NCBI RefSeq assembly: GCF_946151075.1
Contig: NZ_CAMGZB010000001.1
Location: 2,036,001 to 2,100,000 of the forward strand
From: Neobacillus sp. Marseille-Q6967
GTDB taxonomy: Bacteria; Bacillota; Bacilli; Bacillales; Cytobacillaceae
Direction of reading: 5' to 3'
DNA length: 64,000 nt
The notes under the pieces are model-generated. The model saw nothing but the letters and a program-made list of their open reading frames with translations. It made no database searches and was not told the DNA's origin. Below are positions 9,875-19,591 of the stretch, piece by piece (position 1 is the stretch's first letter; every line of letters starts with the position of its first letter). The translations under genes and the position numbers were made by a program.

Positions 9875-10822
9875 ATGCTGCTCGAATCTGTAAAAAAGGG
9901 GATACAAGTTGGCTTTAAAACAACATGGACATTAGGGAAAGTAATTTTTCCTGTCACCCTCATCGTAGCACTGCTGCAGTATACCCCGATTTTACCATGG
10001 GTGATCGATTTCATATCGCCGATGATGAAACTGCTGGGATTGTCAGGGGATGCAGCGATACCGCTGGTTTTGGGGAACTTTTTAAACCTTTATGCCGCAA
10101 TTGGTGCGATTTTAACACTGGATTTAACCGTTAAAGAGGTTTTTATATTAGCTGTAATGCTGTCGTTTTCGCATAACTTAATTGTGGAATCGACTGTGGC
10201 GATGAAGGTGGGCGTCAAGCTTTGGCTTGTGCTTGTCACAAGGCTCGGCCTCGCCATTGTCTCGGCTGTAGTCATTAACCTTGTCTGGCAGGGCGGTGGC
10301 GAATCCGCTCAATATGGTCTAATCCAACCGGAAACAGAGGAAGTAACAGGATTAGGTGCGATACTTTGGGCTGCTATTGAAAAAGCCGGAATCGGTATTT
10401 TCCAATTAGCATTAATTGTTATTCCGTTGATGATTTTTATTCAGATATTAAAAGACCTTCAATGGCTGAAAAAATTCTCTGGTACCATGTCTCCGATTAC
10501 AAGGTCGCTTGGTATGCATGAAAATACATCCACCACCATGGCAGCAGGATTATTATTCGGGCTTGCTTATGGAGCAGGTGTGATGATTCAGGCTGTCGAA
10601 GAGGACGGAGTCGGCAAAAAGGATTTAACATTGGCGTTTATTTTTCTCATGGCTTGCCACGCGGTCGTTGAAGATACGCTAATCTTTATCCCGCTTGGAA
10701 TTCCAGTCTGGCCGCTCTTTCTCATCCGGCTAGGAGTAGCCATCATGTTAACGTTAATCGTCGGTTTCATTTGGAAACGCACAGGCATCGTTAGAAGAAA
10801 GGAAGCGGAACCGTACTTATGA
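9875..10822 (+). CDS. yvoD: YvoD-like nucleoside-recognition (Gate) domain membrane protein
   Basis: This 315-residue polytopic protein has about eight hydrophobic segments and two similar halves with motifs such as PLVLGNFLNLYAAIG and GLLFGLAYGAGVMI, typical of the nucleoside-recognition/Gate fold. Its substrate is unknown. The 3' end overlaps ppaX by 4 nt (ATGA), indicating translational coupling. Position between lgt and ppaX matches B. subtilis yvoD. Confidence 0.8.
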   Translation: MLLESVKKGIQVGFKTTWTLGKVIFPVTLIVALLQYTPILPWVIDFISPMMKLLGLSGDAAIPLVLGNFLNLYAAIGAILTLDLTVKEVFILAVMLSFSHNLIVESTVAMKVGVKLWLVLVTRLGLAIVSAVVINLVWQGGGESAQYGLIQPETEEVTGLGAILWAAIEKAGIGIFQLALIVIPLMIFIQILKDLQWLKKFSGTMSPITRSLGMHENTSTTMAAGLLFGLAYGAGVMIQAVEEDGVGKKDLTLAFIFLMACHAVVEDTLIFIPLGIPVWPLFLIRLGVAIMLTLIVGFIWKRTGIVRRKEAEPYL

Positions 10823-11460
10823 AAATAAACACACTTTTATTTGATTTAGATGGAACATTAATTGATACAAATGAGTTAATTATTTCAACCTACCTGCACA
10901 CATTGGAAAAATACTTTCCGGGAAAATACGCCCGTGAAGATGTCCTGCCGTTTTTAGGACCAACCCTTCATGAGGTGTTTGGGAATATGGATCCTGAGCG
11001 GGTTGAGGAAATGGTCCTCGAGTACCGCAACTTCAATATCGCAAACCATGACCAATTAGTAAGGGAATTTGAGGGAGTTTTTGAAACGGTTCAGACCTTA
11101 AGTGACAAAGGATATAAACTCGCGATTGTTACAACAAAACGGGAAGATGTTGCTTTAAAAGGTCTTCGGTTAATGGGGCTGGACCAATTTTTCGATGTGA
11201 TGGTTGCGTACGATCATGTGAAAAAAGTAAAGCCGGATCCAGAACCAATTATGCTGGCGTTAGAAAAGCTGGGATCAAAGCCAGAAGAGGCAATGATGGT
11301 TGGCGATAACTTCCATGATATCCTCGCTGGAAAAAATGCCGGAACGAAAGCAGTGGGTGTCGCCTGGTCTATCAAGGGCCGTGACTATATTGCCAAATAT
11401 GAACCTGATTATATTTTGGAGAATATGAAGGATTTACTCACGATTCTCGGAGAGGAATAA
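10819..11460 (+). CDS. ppaX: PpaX, pyrophosphatase of the HAD superfamily
   Basis: PpaX hydrolyses the pyrophosphate released when HprK/P dephosphorylates HPr-Ser46-P. The 213-residue protein has HAD motif I LLFDLDGTLIDT (residues 6-17), motif II as IVTTK, a motif III lysine around VKKVKPDPEP, and motif IV GDNFHDILAG. It overlaps yvoD by 4 nt and sits in the hprK operon, which supports PpaX over a generic phosphatase. Confidence 0.93.
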   Translation: MKINTLLFDLDGTLIDTNELIISTYLHTLEKYFPGKYAREDVLPFLGPTLHEVFGNMDPERVEEMVLEYRNFNIANHDQLVREFEGVFETVQTLSDKGYKLAIVTTKREDVALKGLRLMGLDQFFDVMVAYDHVKKVKPDPEPIMLALEKLGSKPEEAMMVGDNFHDILAGKNAGTKAVGVAWSIKGRDYIAKYEPDYILENMKDLLTILGEE

Positions 11461-11462
11461 AA

Positions 11463-11999
11463 ATGAGAAACACGAAGCGCTACCCGGTGGAGGGAGCAAA
11501 CTCCCTATGGCATGTATATAAAACCGTTCCATTTTGGAAAGTGGTCAAAAATTTCATTGTCATCCAGCTTGCCCGCTACACTCCATTCCTAGGGATGAAA
11601 AATTGGCTGTATCGGACCTTTTTGGGAGTTAAGGTCGGAGAGCAAACATCCTTTGCGTTGATGGTCATGCTCGACGTCATGTTTCCTGAAAAAATCAGCG
11701 TTGGCCGGAATACTGTCATTGGCTATAATACGACAATTCTTGCACATGAATACTTGATTAAAGAATACCGGCTCGGAGATATTCAAATTGGGAGCGAAGT
11801 GATGATTGGTGCCAACTCTACCATCCTGCCCGGTGTGACCATCGGCGACGGTGCCTTTGTGTCGGCAGGGACGCTTGTTCATAAAGATGTACCAGCCGGA
11901 AGTTTCGTCGGCGGCAACCCCATGAAGGTCATCTATACAAAGGAAGAACTCGCAGAACGTTGGGCTAATGACCCGATATATGGAAAGAATACAAAATAA
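11463..11999 (+). CDS. yvoF: YvoF-like hexapeptide-repeat acyltransferase
   Basis: The 178-residue protein has left-handed beta-helix hexapeptide repeats from about residue 75 on (GRNTVIGYNTTILA, GSEVMIGANSTILPGVTIGDGAFV), ending in the usual GNPMKVI segment. This is the fold of O-acetyltransferases of the LacA/maltose acetyltransferase type. The acceptor is not known. It follows ppaX by 2 nt and closes the hprK operon. Confidence 0.85.
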   Translation: MRNTKRYPVEGANSLWHVYKTVPFWKVVKNFIVIQLARYTPFLGMKNWLYRTFLGVKVGEQTSFALMVMLDVMFPEKISVGRNTVIGYNTTILAHEYLIKEYRLGDIQIGSEVMIGANSTILPGVTIGDGAFVSAGTLVHKDVPAGSFVGGNPMKVIYTKEELAERWANDPIYGKNTK

Positions 12000-12006
12000 G
12001 ATGAGA

Positions 12007-12035
12007 AGCCTGGTTAAACAAACCAGGCTATTTGT
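12007..12035 (+). terminator. Terminator of hprK-yvoF operon
   Basis: AGCCTGGTT (12007-12015) pairs with AACCAGGCT (12021-12029) around 5 nt, followed by a T-rich run. Confidence 0.85.
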
Positions 12036-12050
12036 TTATTTAGGTTTTAT

Positions 12051-12414
12051 GTGACCATTTTAAGCAATTAACAAAGGAGTTTTGGTCACATGAAGGGGTT
12101 ATGTGACCATTTTGAGCAATTAACAAAGGAGTTTTGGTCACATGAAGGGGTTATGTGATCATTTTGAGCAATTAACAAAGGAGTTTTGGTCACATGAAGG
12201 GGTTATGTGACCATTTTGAGCAATTAACAAAGGAGTTTTGGTCACATGAAGGGGTTATGTGACCATTTTGAGTAATTATCAATGTAGTTTTGGTCACATG
12301 AAGGGGTTATGTGACCATTTTGAGCAATTATCAAAGGAGTTTTGGTCACGTAAAGGGGTTATGTGACCATTTTGAGCAATTATCAATGAAGTTTTGGTCA
12401 CATGAAGCTGCTAT
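12051..12414. repeat. Tandem array 1: seven 52-bp units between yvoF and hisZ
   Basis: Unit starts fall at 12051, 12103, 12155, 12207, 12259, 12311 and 12363, exactly 52 bp apart, with few substitutions. Each junction forms a hairpin: TGGTCACAT, a 9-nt loop GAAGGGGTT, then ATGTGACCA. The 52-bp period is not a multiple of three and stops occur in frame, so it is not coding. It begins 16 nt after the hprK-operon terminator and ends about 60 nt before the his promoter. Two further arrays in this window have the same period but different sequence. Confidence 0.95.
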
Positions 12415-12474
12415 GTGAGTCATCCTAACTGATTTCCAAAAGGTTTTTTCTCATACATTTTTTATACATATTGA

Positions 12475-12503
12475 TTGACGAAATATATCCAAAAAGGTAC
12501 ACT
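12475..12503 (+). promoter_or_regulatory. Promoter of the his operon
   Basis: TTGACG (12475-12480) and TACACT (12498-12503) are 17 bp apart, 66 nt before hisZ. No T-box leader or terminator-antiterminator is visible between promoter and hisZ. Confidence 0.6.
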
Positions 12504-12569
12504 ACAAATAACTTTAATTTATTAGTATATTAGCGAACTAAAGGATTCTGAAAATAAAGGATGATTTGA

Positions 12570-13736
12570 ATGAGCCGTTTGTTTATGTTTGAAAAGCCTT
12601 TAGGCATGAGAGATACACTACCGGAGCTTTTTGAAAAAAAGCACCGTGTTCGTTCATTAATGGAGAATGCCATCAAACGCTGGGGTTATCAATTTATTGA
12701 GACTCCGACTTTAGAATACTATGAAACGGTTGGAGCTGCTTCAGCCATTTTAGACCAAGAACTTTTCAAGTTACTCGATAAAGATGGTCACACTCTCGTG
12801 TTAAGACCAGATATGACAGCCCCGATCGCCAGGGTTGCTGCTTCTCGTCTACTGGATGAGGACCTTCCGCTTAGACTGGCCTATTCAGCCAATGTATTTA
12901 GAGCCCAGCAGCGTGAGGGCGGCAGACCAGCGGAATTCGAACAAATCGGTGTCGAATTTATCAATGACGAAACCGTATCGAGCGATGGCGAAGCGATTGC
13001 ACTGTTAGTATCATCCTTAAAGGAAGCCGGTTTAAAACAATTTCAAGTATCGGTCGGACATATTGGATTTGCGCAAGAATTGTTTATGCAAATTGTCGGA
13101 ACGAATGGACGTGCTAAAGCGTTACGACGTTATCTATATGAAAAAAACTTTGTCGGTTACCGTGAACATGTAAATTCACTGTCACTGTCCTCTATTGATA
13201 AACAGAGACTTCTTCAGCTTCTCGACCTTCGGGGCGGGGCGGATGTCATTGGCCGGGCACTCGACATCATCGAGGATGGCCAAGGGAAGCAGGAAATCCT
13301 CCAGCTCAAGGAATTATGGGATGTGATCTGTGACTACGGTGTCGAAGATTATGTGAAATTTGATTTTACCATCGTCAGCCATATGAGTTATTACTCTGGG
13401 ATTTTATTTGAGGTATATGCCGGTAATGTTGGTTTCCCAATCGGAAATGGCGGCCGCTATGGACTCCTCGAGAAATTTGGAAAAAAGGCTAGTGCAACAG
13501 GTTTTGCCATTCGCCTTGATAAATTGTTAGAAGCACTAGGTGAAATGATTCTGCCTGAACCAGTAGAATGTATTTTTTTCAGTCAGGAAAGACGAAAAGA
13601 GGCATTCCAATTAGCTGAAAAACTGAAAACAGAAGGCAAACGGACGGTTCTTCAAGATATTAACGGAGTAAAAAATCTTGATACCTACACTAAAAAGTTT
13701 GCCAATACAACCTTTTTAATCGGGGGAGCAAAATAA
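12570..13736 (+). CDS. hisZ: HisZ, ATP phosphoribosyltransferase regulatory subunit
   Basis: HisZ is a catalytically inactive histidyl-tRNA-synthetase-like subunit that pairs with short-form HisG in the first step of histidine synthesis. The 388-residue protein keeps class II synthetase features: [18 protein letters not shown] (motif 2 region, about residues 74-91) and [13 protein letters not shown]. It lacks a C-terminal anticodon domain of HisRS type. ATG 12570 has AAAGGA 8 nt upstream; it is the first gene of the eight-gene his operon and overlaps hisG by one base. Confidence 0.94.
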   Translation: MSRLFMFEKPLGMRDTLPELFEKKHRVRSLMENAIKRWGYQFIETPTLEYYETVGAASAILDQELFKLLDKDGHTLVLRPDMTAPIARVAASRLLDEDLPLRLAYSANVFRAQQREGGRPAEFEQIGVEFINDETVSSDGEAIALLVSSLKEAGLKQFQVSVGHIGFAQELFMQIVGTNGRAKALRRYLYEKNFVGYREHVNSLSLSSIDKQRLLQLLDLRGGADVIGRALDIIEDGQGKQEILQLKELWDVICDYGVEDYVKFDFTIVSHMSYYSGILFEVYAGNVGFPIGNGGRYGLLEKFGKKASATGFAIRLDKLLEALGEMILPEPVECIFFSQERRKEAFQLAEKLKTEGKRTVLQDINGVKNLDTYTKKFANTTFLIGGAK

Positions 13737-14374
13737 TGGATAATACATTAACAATTGCGATGCCAAAAGGGAGAATTTTTGAAGAAGCCGTGGAGTTACT
13801 GCGGAAGGCAGGCTACAATCTGCCGCCGGAATTTGATGATTCACGGAGGCTCATCATCGACGTGGATGCAGAAGAAATTTCATTTATTCTGGCAAAACCC
13901 ATGGATGTAGCAACGTATGTAGAGCATGGCGTAGCTGACATCGGAATTGCAGGGAAGGATGTTTTACTCGAGGAAGAACGGGATGTTTACGAACTTCTTG
14001 ATCTTCACATCAGTGCCTGCTATCTAGCCGTTGCCGGACTTCCTAATGCCAAAATGAATGATGTTGCCCCTAAGATTGCAACGAAGTATCCGAACGTAGC
14101 TGCTGCTTATTTTCGAGAGCAGGGAGAACAGGTTGAAATAATAAAATTAAACGGCTCGATTGAGCTTGCACCGTTAATTGGGTTAGCCGACCGGATTGTG
14201 GACATCGTTTCAACTGGCCGAACTTTAGTGGAGAATGGCTTGGTTGAATATGAAAGAATTAAAGATGTAACATCAAGGTTAATCGTAAACCCAGTCAGTT
14301 ACCGTATCAAAGACAAACGAATCAACGAGTTAGTTTCAAGGTTGAGCGGTGTCGTATCTTCGGAGGGTAAATAA
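13736..14374 (+). CDS. hisG: HisG, ATP phosphoribosyltransferase (short form)
   Basis: HisG condenses ATP with PRPP, the committed and feedback-controlled step of histidine synthesis. The 212 residues identify the short form, which lacks the C-terminal regulatory domain and needs HisZ, encoded just upstream. The N-terminal [20 protein letters not shown] and the C-terminal [16 protein letters not shown] (PRPP-binding loop) are clear. Its ATG shares a base with the hisZ stop (TAATG). Confidence 0.96.
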   Translation: MDNTLTIAMPKGRIFEEAVELLRKAGYNLPPEFDDSRRLIIDVDAEEISFILAKPMDVATYVEHGVADIGIAGKDVLLEEERDVYELLDLHISACYLAVAGLPNAKMNDVAPKIATKYPNVAAAYFREQGEQVEIIKLNGSIELAPLIGLADRIVDIVSTGRTLVENGLVEYERIKDVTSRLIVNPVSYRIKDKRINELVSRLSGVVSSEGK

Positions 14375-14375
14375 G

Positions 14376-15647
14376 ATGAAAATAGTTAAAGTTAGTGACC
14401 TAGTTTCCATTAAGCGGTCAATTGAATCCGGTACAGCCGAACAGCTGGCAGTAGTAAAAAATATCATCTCCGAAATTCGAAACCGAGGAGATGAAGCTTT
14501 AAGAGAATATACCGAAAAATTTGACAGGGTCCTGCTTAATTCTTTTTCCGTCACAGAAAAAGAAATCGAGGAAGCCTATCAAAAGGTAGATGCGGAGTTT
14601 GTCTCCATCGTAAAAGAAGCAGCGGAAAATATCCGCCGGTTTCATGAAAAACAACTTCGCCCATCGTGGATGACCACCGAAGAAAATGGCACCATTCTTG
14701 GTCAAAAAATGACCCCGCTTGATTCTGTTGGGGTATATGTTCCAGGAGGAACGGCCGCCTATCCATCCTCAGTACTGATGAATGTCATCCCTGCAAAAGT
14801 GGCTGGGGTAAAACGAATTGTCATGGTGTCGCCGCCGGATCAAAATGGAAAGCTTCCGGCAGCCGTTCTTGTCGCAGCAAAAGAAGCGGGCGTAGAAGAA
14901 ATCTACAAAGTAGGCGGTGCTCAAGCAGTTGCTGCCCTTGCCTATGGAACGGCATCGATTGCTGCAGTTGATAAAATTACCGGTCCAGGGAATATCTATG
15001 TAGCGTTGTCCAAACGAGAAGTGTTCGGTGATGTCGATATAGATATGATTGCCGGCCCAAGTGAAATTGCCGTTCTCGCAGATGATACAGCCAGAGCGGA
15101 TGAAGTGGCGGCTGACCTATTATCTCAAGCAGAGCACGATGAACGGGCCTGCAGTGTTTTAGTTACCCCTTCTTCCAAGTTGGCGGAAGCCGTTGCGCTT
15201 GAAGTGGAGAAACAATTAGCTGAACTACCACGCAGGGATATTGCCGCTCGATCCATTGCTGATTACGGTGCAATATATGTTACCGAAACAATTGACGAAG
15301 CGGTTAAAACGATCAATCAGCTTGCTCCTGAACATTTAGAAGTAATCACAGAAAATGCCATGGAACTGCTCGGGAAAATCCGTCATGCTGGCGCAATCTT
15401 TATCGGGCGGTATAGCTCGGAGCCGGTTGGAGATTATTTTGCTGGGCCAAATCATGTCCTGCCGACCAATGGTACAGCCAGATTCTCCAGTCCGTTGAAT
15501 GTAGACGATTTTCAAAAGAAATCAAGTGTTATTATATATAGTGAAAAGGCGTTAAAAGATAATGGCGAAAAAATCGCAAAGTTTGCCCGTATGGAAGGTT
15601 TGGAAGCACATGCTAGGGCAGTCGAGTATCGTTTGAAAAATCAATAG
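14376..15647 (+). CDS. hisD: HisD, histidinol dehydrogenase
   Basis: HisD oxidises L-histidinol to histidine in two NAD-dependent steps, ending the pathway. The start is ATG 14376 with GGAGGG 8 nt upstream; the frame is open further upstream inside hisG, but that is not used. The 423-residue product contains [45 protein letters not shown] and the zinc/catalytic segment [11 protein letters not shown], with NHVLPT near the end. It begins 1 nt after hisG. Confidence 0.95.
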   Translation: MKIVKVSDLVSIKRSIESGTAEQLAVVKNIISEIRNRGDEALREYTEKFDRVLLNSFSVTEKEIEEAYQKVDAEFVSIVKEAAENIRRFHEKQLRPSWMTTEENGTILGQKMTPLDSVGVYVPGGTAAYPSSVLMNVIPAKVAGVKRIVMVSPPDQNGKLPAAVLVAAKEAGVEEIYKVGGAQAVAALAYGTASIAAVDKITGPGNIYVALSKREVFGDVDIDMIAGPSEIAVLADDTARADEVAADLLSQAEHDERACSVLVTPSSKLAEAVALEVEKQLAELPRRDIAARSIADYGAIYVTETIDEAVKTINQLAPEHLEVITENAMELLGKIRHAGAIFIGRYSSEPVGDYFAGPNHVLPTNGTARFSSPLNVDDFQKKSSVIIYSEKALKDNGEKIAKFARMEGLEAHARAVEYRLKNQ

Positions 15648-15658
15648 GGGGACCCATC

Positions 15659-16249
15659 ATGGAACGATTTGCTAGAATTGAACGTAAAACAGGTGAAACG
15701 GATATTAAACTATCGCTGGATATTGACGGCCAAGGACGGTCTGACCTTGAAACAGGGGTGCCTTTCCTCAATCATATGCTCGATTTGTTTGCCAAACACG
15801 GGCAATTCAACCTGACTGTTGATGCAAAAGGAGATATTGAGGTAGACGATCACCATACAACAGAGGATATTGGAATTTGTATCGGACAAGCGCTTCGCGA
15901 AGCACTAGGGGATAAAAGAGGAATCAAGCGATATGGGAACGCTTTTGTTCCAATGGATGAAACATTAGCGCAGGTGGTTATTGACTTAAGCAACCGCCCG
16001 CATTTGGAAATGCGTGCCGAGTTCCCAAGTCAAAAGGTAGGAACGTTTGATACAGAGCTAGTTCACGAATTTTTATGGAAGCTCGCACTCGAGGCTCGGA
16101 TGAATCTGCATGTCATCGTTCATTATGGAAAAAATACGCACCATATCATTGAAGCCATTTTTAAAGCATTAGCACGTGCGCTTGACGAAGCAACCACCAT
16201 TGACCCGCGCATCAAGGGTGTACTGCCATCAACGAAAGGGATGTTGTAA
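15659..16249 (+). CDS. hisB: HisB, imidazoleglycerol-phosphate dehydratase
   Basis: HisB dehydrates imidazole glycerol phosphate to imidazole acetol phosphate. The 196-residue monofunctional enzyme (no fused phosphatase domain) has [26 protein letters not shown] and the repeat-like [17 protein letters not shown]. These include the histidine pairs that bind manganese. It ends directly against hisH: the stop TAA is followed by its ATG. Confidence 0.95.
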   Translation: MERFARIERKTGETDIKLSLDIDGQGRSDLETGVPFLNHMLDLFAKHGQFNLTVDAKGDIEVDDHHTTEDIGICIGQALREALGDKRGIKRYGNAFVPMDETLAQVVIDLSNRPHLEMRAEFPSQKVGTFDTELVHEFLWKLALEARMNLHVIVHYGKNTHHIIEAIFKALARALDEATTIDPRIKGVLPSTKGML

Positions 16250-16876
16250 ATGATCGGTATTGTAGATTATGGCATGGGTAACCTGTTCAGCGTCAGCAAA
16301 GCATTAGAGCGATTAGGTACTGAGTATTTTATCTCTGGAGACAAAAAGGAACTGCTTTCCGCCGATGCTTTACTTCTCCCGGGAGTAGGATCGTTCCGGG
16401 ATGCAATGGAACGGCTTCAGGTGGATACCATCAAAGAATTTGCGCAAACAGGCAAACCGCTCCTTGGGATTTGTCTAGGGATGCAGCTTTTATTTGAATC
16501 AAGCGATGAAAACGGTCTGACGGAAGGACTAGGTCTATTACCAGGCGATGTGCGCCGTTTCCCAGGTAAAACACCTGAAGGCGAAATCTATAAGGTACCG
16601 CATATGGGCTGGAATAAACTAGAGTTCGTTCAATCCTCTCCGCTATTGAAAAATCTTGATGAGGATTATGTCTACTTTGTTCATTCTTATTTCGTGAATG
16701 CGAAAGATTCCAGTGTATTGTTAGCAAAGGCTGATTATCATGAACAAGTTTCGGCTGTTGTGGGCAGAGACAATATATTCGGGATGCAGTTCCATCCGGA
16801 AAAAAGCAGCAAGTTGGGCATGGCATTGCTTGCGAACTTTTTGCAATTGGTTGAGGAAGGGAAGGCTATTCAATGA
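16250..16876 (+). CDS. hisH: HisH, IGP synthase glutaminase subunit
   Basis: HisH releases ammonia from glutamine for HisF. The 208-residue class I amidotransferase shows [11 protein letters not shown] at the N terminus, the nucleophile region [11 protein letters not shown] (Cys about 80) and the C-terminal catalytic FHPEKSS. It overlaps hisA by 4 nt. Confidence 0.95.
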   Translation: MIGIVDYGMGNLFSVSKALERLGTEYFISGDKKELLSADALLLPGVGSFRDAMERLQVDTIKEFAQTGKPLLGICLGMQLLFESSDENGLTEGLGLLPGDVRRFPGKTPEGEIYKVPHMGWNKLEFVQSSPLLKNLDEDYVYFVHSYFVNAKDSSVLLAKADYHEQVSAVVGRDNIFGMQFHPEKSSKLGMALLANFLQLVEEGKAIQ

Positions 16877-17595
16877 ATATGACAATTTATCCGGCCATTG
16901 ATATGCGTGGCGGAAACTGCGTTCGCCTTCTTCAGGGCGATTATAATAAAGAAACGATATACGGGGACTCCCCTTTTGATATGGCCAAGCGTTTTGCGGC
17001 AGACGGTGCGAACTGGATTCATATGGTGGATCTTGACGGTGCCAAGGATGGCAAGCGGGTTAATGACCGGTTTGTTATTCAAGCGGCGAAAGAGCTTTCG
17101 GTGAATATCCAAATTGGCGGCGGTATTCGCTCCGAGGCCGATATTGTTCATTATTTAGAGAATGGCATTACCCGCGTGATCATTGGCAGTATTGCCGTTT
17201 CCAATCCAGAGTTTGCAATTGAAATGATCCGTAAATATGCCGGGAAAATTGCGGTCGGCATCGATGCGAAAAATGGTTATGTTGCCACACATGGCTGGCT
17301 CGATACTTCAGAGGTTAAGGCCATTGAACTTGGCAAACGTTTTGCCGATGCCGGTGCAGAGACATTTATTTTTACTGACATTGCTACCGATGGGACACTT
17401 TCAGGTCCAAATATCGCTGCTGTGGTTGAACTGGCGGAAGTAACAGGAAAAGATGTCATTGCCTCCGGCGGTGTCAGCAGTTTAGCCGATTTACGCGCAT
17501 TAAAAGGAACGATTGTTGAAGGGGCGATTGTCGGAAAGGCCCTTTATGAAAACCGCTTTACGTTAAAAGAGGCGCTGGATGAGGTGAAAAAATGA
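16873..17595 (+). CDS. hisA: HisA, ProFAR isomerase
   Basis: HisA isomerises ProFAR to PRFAR by an Amadori rearrangement in a (beta/alpha)8 barrel. The 240-residue protein has [18 protein letters not shown] at the N terminus, carrying the catalytic Asp, then QIGGGIRS, and [14 protein letters not shown] with the second Asp. It overlaps hisH and hisF by 4 nt each. Confidence 0.95.
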   Translation: MNMTIYPAIDMRGGNCVRLLQGDYNKETIYGDSPFDMAKRFAADGANWIHMVDLDGAKDGKRVNDRFVIQAAKELSVNIQIGGGIRSEADIVHYLENGITRVIIGSIAVSNPEFAIEMIRKYAGKIAVGIDAKNGYVATHGWLDTSEVKAIELGKRFADAGAETFIFTDIATDGTLSGPNIAAVVELAEVTGKDVIASGGVSSLADLRALKGTIVEGAIVGKALYENRFTLKEALDEVKK

Positions 17596-18353
17596 CACTG
17601 ACAAAACGAATTATACCCTGCCTAGATGTTAAAGACGGAAGGGTTGTTAAAGGCATTCAATTCGTCCAGCTTCGTGACGCCGGTGATCCGGTTGAATTGG
17701 CTAGATTTTACGATGAGCAAGGTGCTGATGAACTTGTTTTCCTAGACATTTCTGCTTCGGTTGAAGGCCGGAAGACAATGGTTGAGGTCGTAAAGGCTGT
17801 GGCCTCCGAACTAGCGATTCCATTTACGGTGGGCGGCGGTATCAATGCACTCGAGGATATGAAAAGAATCCTACGTGCCGGTGCTGACAAGGTTTCCTTG
17901 AATACTGCTGCTGTTATCAATCCAGAGTTGATTGCAGAAGGAGCCAGTTACTTCGGCTCTCAATGCATTGTAGTTGCGATTGATGCTAAATATGATGAGG
18001 AAATCGGAACTTGGCGTGTTTACACCCATGGAGGCAGAACGCCGACAGAGCGGACAGTGATTGAATGGGCAAAAGAAGCTGCCGATCTTGGTGCAGGAGA
18101 AATCCTGTTAACGAGCATGGACAGCGACGGTGAAAAAAATGGCTTTGACCTTGAACTTACAAAGGCTGTAAGCGAAGCAGTCACCATTCCAGTCATCGCA
18201 TCAGGCGGTGCAGGAAACGCGGCGCACTTTGAAGAGGCATTTTTGGAGGGAAAGGCAGATGCAGGATTAGCCGCATCCATTTTCCATTATAAAGAAACGT
18301 CGGTCCATGAAGTTAAGAGCTTTTTGCACGAGAAAGGAGTGGCTGTACGATGA
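17592..18353 (+). CDS. hisF: HisF, IGP synthase cyclase subunit
   Basis: HisF uses HisH-derived ammonia to cyclise PRFAR into IGP and AICAR. The 253-residue barrel has [15 protein letters not shown] with the catalytic Asp near residue 11, VGGGIN, and [15 protein letters not shown] with the second Asp. It overlaps hisI by 4 nt. Confidence 0.96.
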   Translation: MTLTKRIIPCLDVKDGRVVKGIQFVQLRDAGDPVELARFYDEQGADELVFLDISASVEGRKTMVEVVKAVASELAIPFTVGGGINALEDMKRILRAGADKVSLNTAAVINPELIAEGASYFGSQCIVVAIDAKYDEEIGTWRVYTHGGRTPTERTVIEWAKEAADLGAGEILLTSMDSDGEKNGFDLELTKAVSEAVTIPVIASGGAGNAAHFEEAFLEGKADAGLAASIFHYKETSVHEVKSFLHEKGVAVR

Positions 18354-18964
18354 ATGTAAAGTTTGATGAAAAGGGCTTAGTCCCTGCTATCGTTCAGGAT
18401 GCAGAAACAAAGGAAGTTTTAACATTAGCTTATATGAATGAAGAGTCGTTGGTGAAAACGTTGGAAACAGGTGAAACCTGGTTCTATAGCCGTTCCCGCC
18501 AAGAGTTATGGCACAAAGGAGCTACCAGCGGAAATACCCAATCTGTTGTTAGTATGAAATATGATTGTGACCAGGATGCTGTGCTAGTTTTAGTGGAGCC
18601 AAAAGGACCTGCCTGCCACACTGGAGCAGTCAGCTGTTTTTCACAGGAAGTAACCGAAAGAAAATCTAGTTTAGCAGACTATCAAATCTTACAATCATTA
18701 GAACAGGTCATTATCGACCGCGAGCGCGAACGTCCTGATGGAGCTTATACGACATACCTATTTGAAAAAGGCGTCGACAAGATCTTGAAAAAAGTCGGGG
18801 AAGAATCCGCAGAAGTCATCATCGCCGCAAAGAACCGCGACAAAGAAGAACTAAAATGGGAAGCCGCCGATTTGCTTTACCATCTACAGGTATTACTAGT
18901 AGAACAGGGACTCCCTTTCAGTGAAGTCTTAAAAACACTTGAACAACGCCATAACAAAGGCTAG
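18350..18964 (+). CDS. hisI: HisIE, bifunctional PRA-CH hydrolase / PRA-PH pyrophosphatase
   Basis: The 204-residue product fuses two steps of histidine synthesis. The N-terminal phosphoribosyl-AMP cyclohydrolase half has [18 protein letters not shown] and the metal site [10 protein letters not shown]...CHTG. The C-terminal phosphoribosyl-ATP pyrophosphatase half has [13 protein letters not shown] and the metal-binding EEL...EAADLLYH. It is last in the operon; the stop overlaps the terminator. The hisC and histidinol-phosphatase genes are elsewhere, as in B. subtilis. Confidence 0.96.
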   Translation: MNVKFDEKGLVPAIVQDAETKEVLTLAYMNEESLVKTLETGETWFYSRSRQELWHKGATSGNTQSVVSMKYDCDQDAVLVLVEPKGPACHTGAVSCFSQEVTERKSSLADYQILQSLEQVIIDRERERPDGAYTTYLFEKGVDKILKKVGEESAEVIIAAKNRDKEELKWEAADLLYHLQVLLVEQGLPFSEVLKTLEQRHNKG

Positions 18965-18988
18965 CAAACATTTGCTAGTCTTTTTTCT
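18961..18988 (+). terminator. Terminator of the his operon
   Basis: CTAGCAAA (18961-18968) pairs with TTTGCTAG (18971-18978) and is followed by a run of T. Confidence 0.85.
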
Positions 18989-18996
18989 TAGATGTG

Positions 18997-19496
18997 CGGT
19001 CTATACAGGTGTACATAGAACCAAAAGCGAGATCGAAACCCAGCAAAATGGTTCTATACAGGGTTCATAGAACCAAAAGCGAGATTGGAACCCAGCAAAA
19101 TGGTTCTATAGAGGGTTTATAGAACCAAAAGCGAGATTGGAACCCAGCAAAATGGTTCTATAGAGGGTTCATAGAACCAAAAGCAAGATCGGAACCCAGC
19201 AAAATGGTTCTATGAAGGGTTCATAGAACCAAAAGCGAGATCGGAACCCAGCAAAATGGTTCTATAGAAAGTTCATAGAACCAAAAGCGAGATCGGAACC
19301 CAGCAAATGGTTCTATGAAGGGTTCATAGAACCAAAAGCGAGATCGGAACCCAGCAAAATGGTTCTATAGAGGGTTCATAGAACCAAAAGCGAGATCGGA
19401 ACCCAGCAAAATGGTTCTATAGAGGGTTCATAGAACCAAAAGCGAGATCGGAAATTAGCAAAATGGTTCTATAAAGGGTTCATATAACCAAAAATG
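18997..19496. repeat. Tandem array 2: about ten 52-bp units between hisI and the NERD gene
   Basis: The motif ATAGAACC recurs with its G at 19018, 19070, 19122, 19174, 19226, 19278, 19329, 19381, 19433 and (mutated) 19485. The step is 52 bp everywhere except one 51-bp step caused by loss of a single A. Each unit can form TGGTTCTAT, a 9-nt loop AGAGGGTTC, then ATAGAACCA. The unit's sequence is unrelated to array 1, but period, arm length and loop length are the same. No open reading frame uses it. From the his terminator (18988) to the NERD-gene terminator (19550), 562 nt hold only this array and a short degenerate tail. Confidence 0.95.
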
Positions 19497-19548
19497 CAAT
19501 AAGAAAATTGAATACTGCTCTATAAATGGGAAGTGCAAAAGTAGAACT

Positions 19549-19583
19549 CAAAAAAGTGGTTCCATGAGATACCATGGAACCAC
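19549..19583 (-). terminator. Terminator of the NERD-domain gene
   Basis: On the minus strand GTGGTTCCATG (19583-19573) pairs with CATGGAACCAC (19566-19556) around 6 nt, followed by TTTTT. The arms resemble those of array 2 (GGTTCTAT/ATAGAACC). Confidence 0.8.
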
Positions 19584-19591
19584 GATTTCAT

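Noticed and set aside
12051..12414. Repeat array considered as a CRISPR locus (also arrays at 19.0 and 41.6 kb)
   Set aside because: The whole 52-bp unit repeats with no variable spacers, and no cas genes are nearby; these are plain tandem repeats.
12415..12569. A T-box or other riboswitch before the his operon
   Set aside because: No T-box core, specifier loop or terminator-antiterminator pair is visible in this 155-nt leader region.
14349..14375. N-terminal extension of HisD into hisG
   Set aside because: ATG 14376 has a good ribosome site and matches the family start.
12570..18964. Missing hisC and histidinol-phosphatase genes as a broken pathway
   Set aside because: These genes lie elsewhere in Bacillus genomes, so their absence from this operon is normal.
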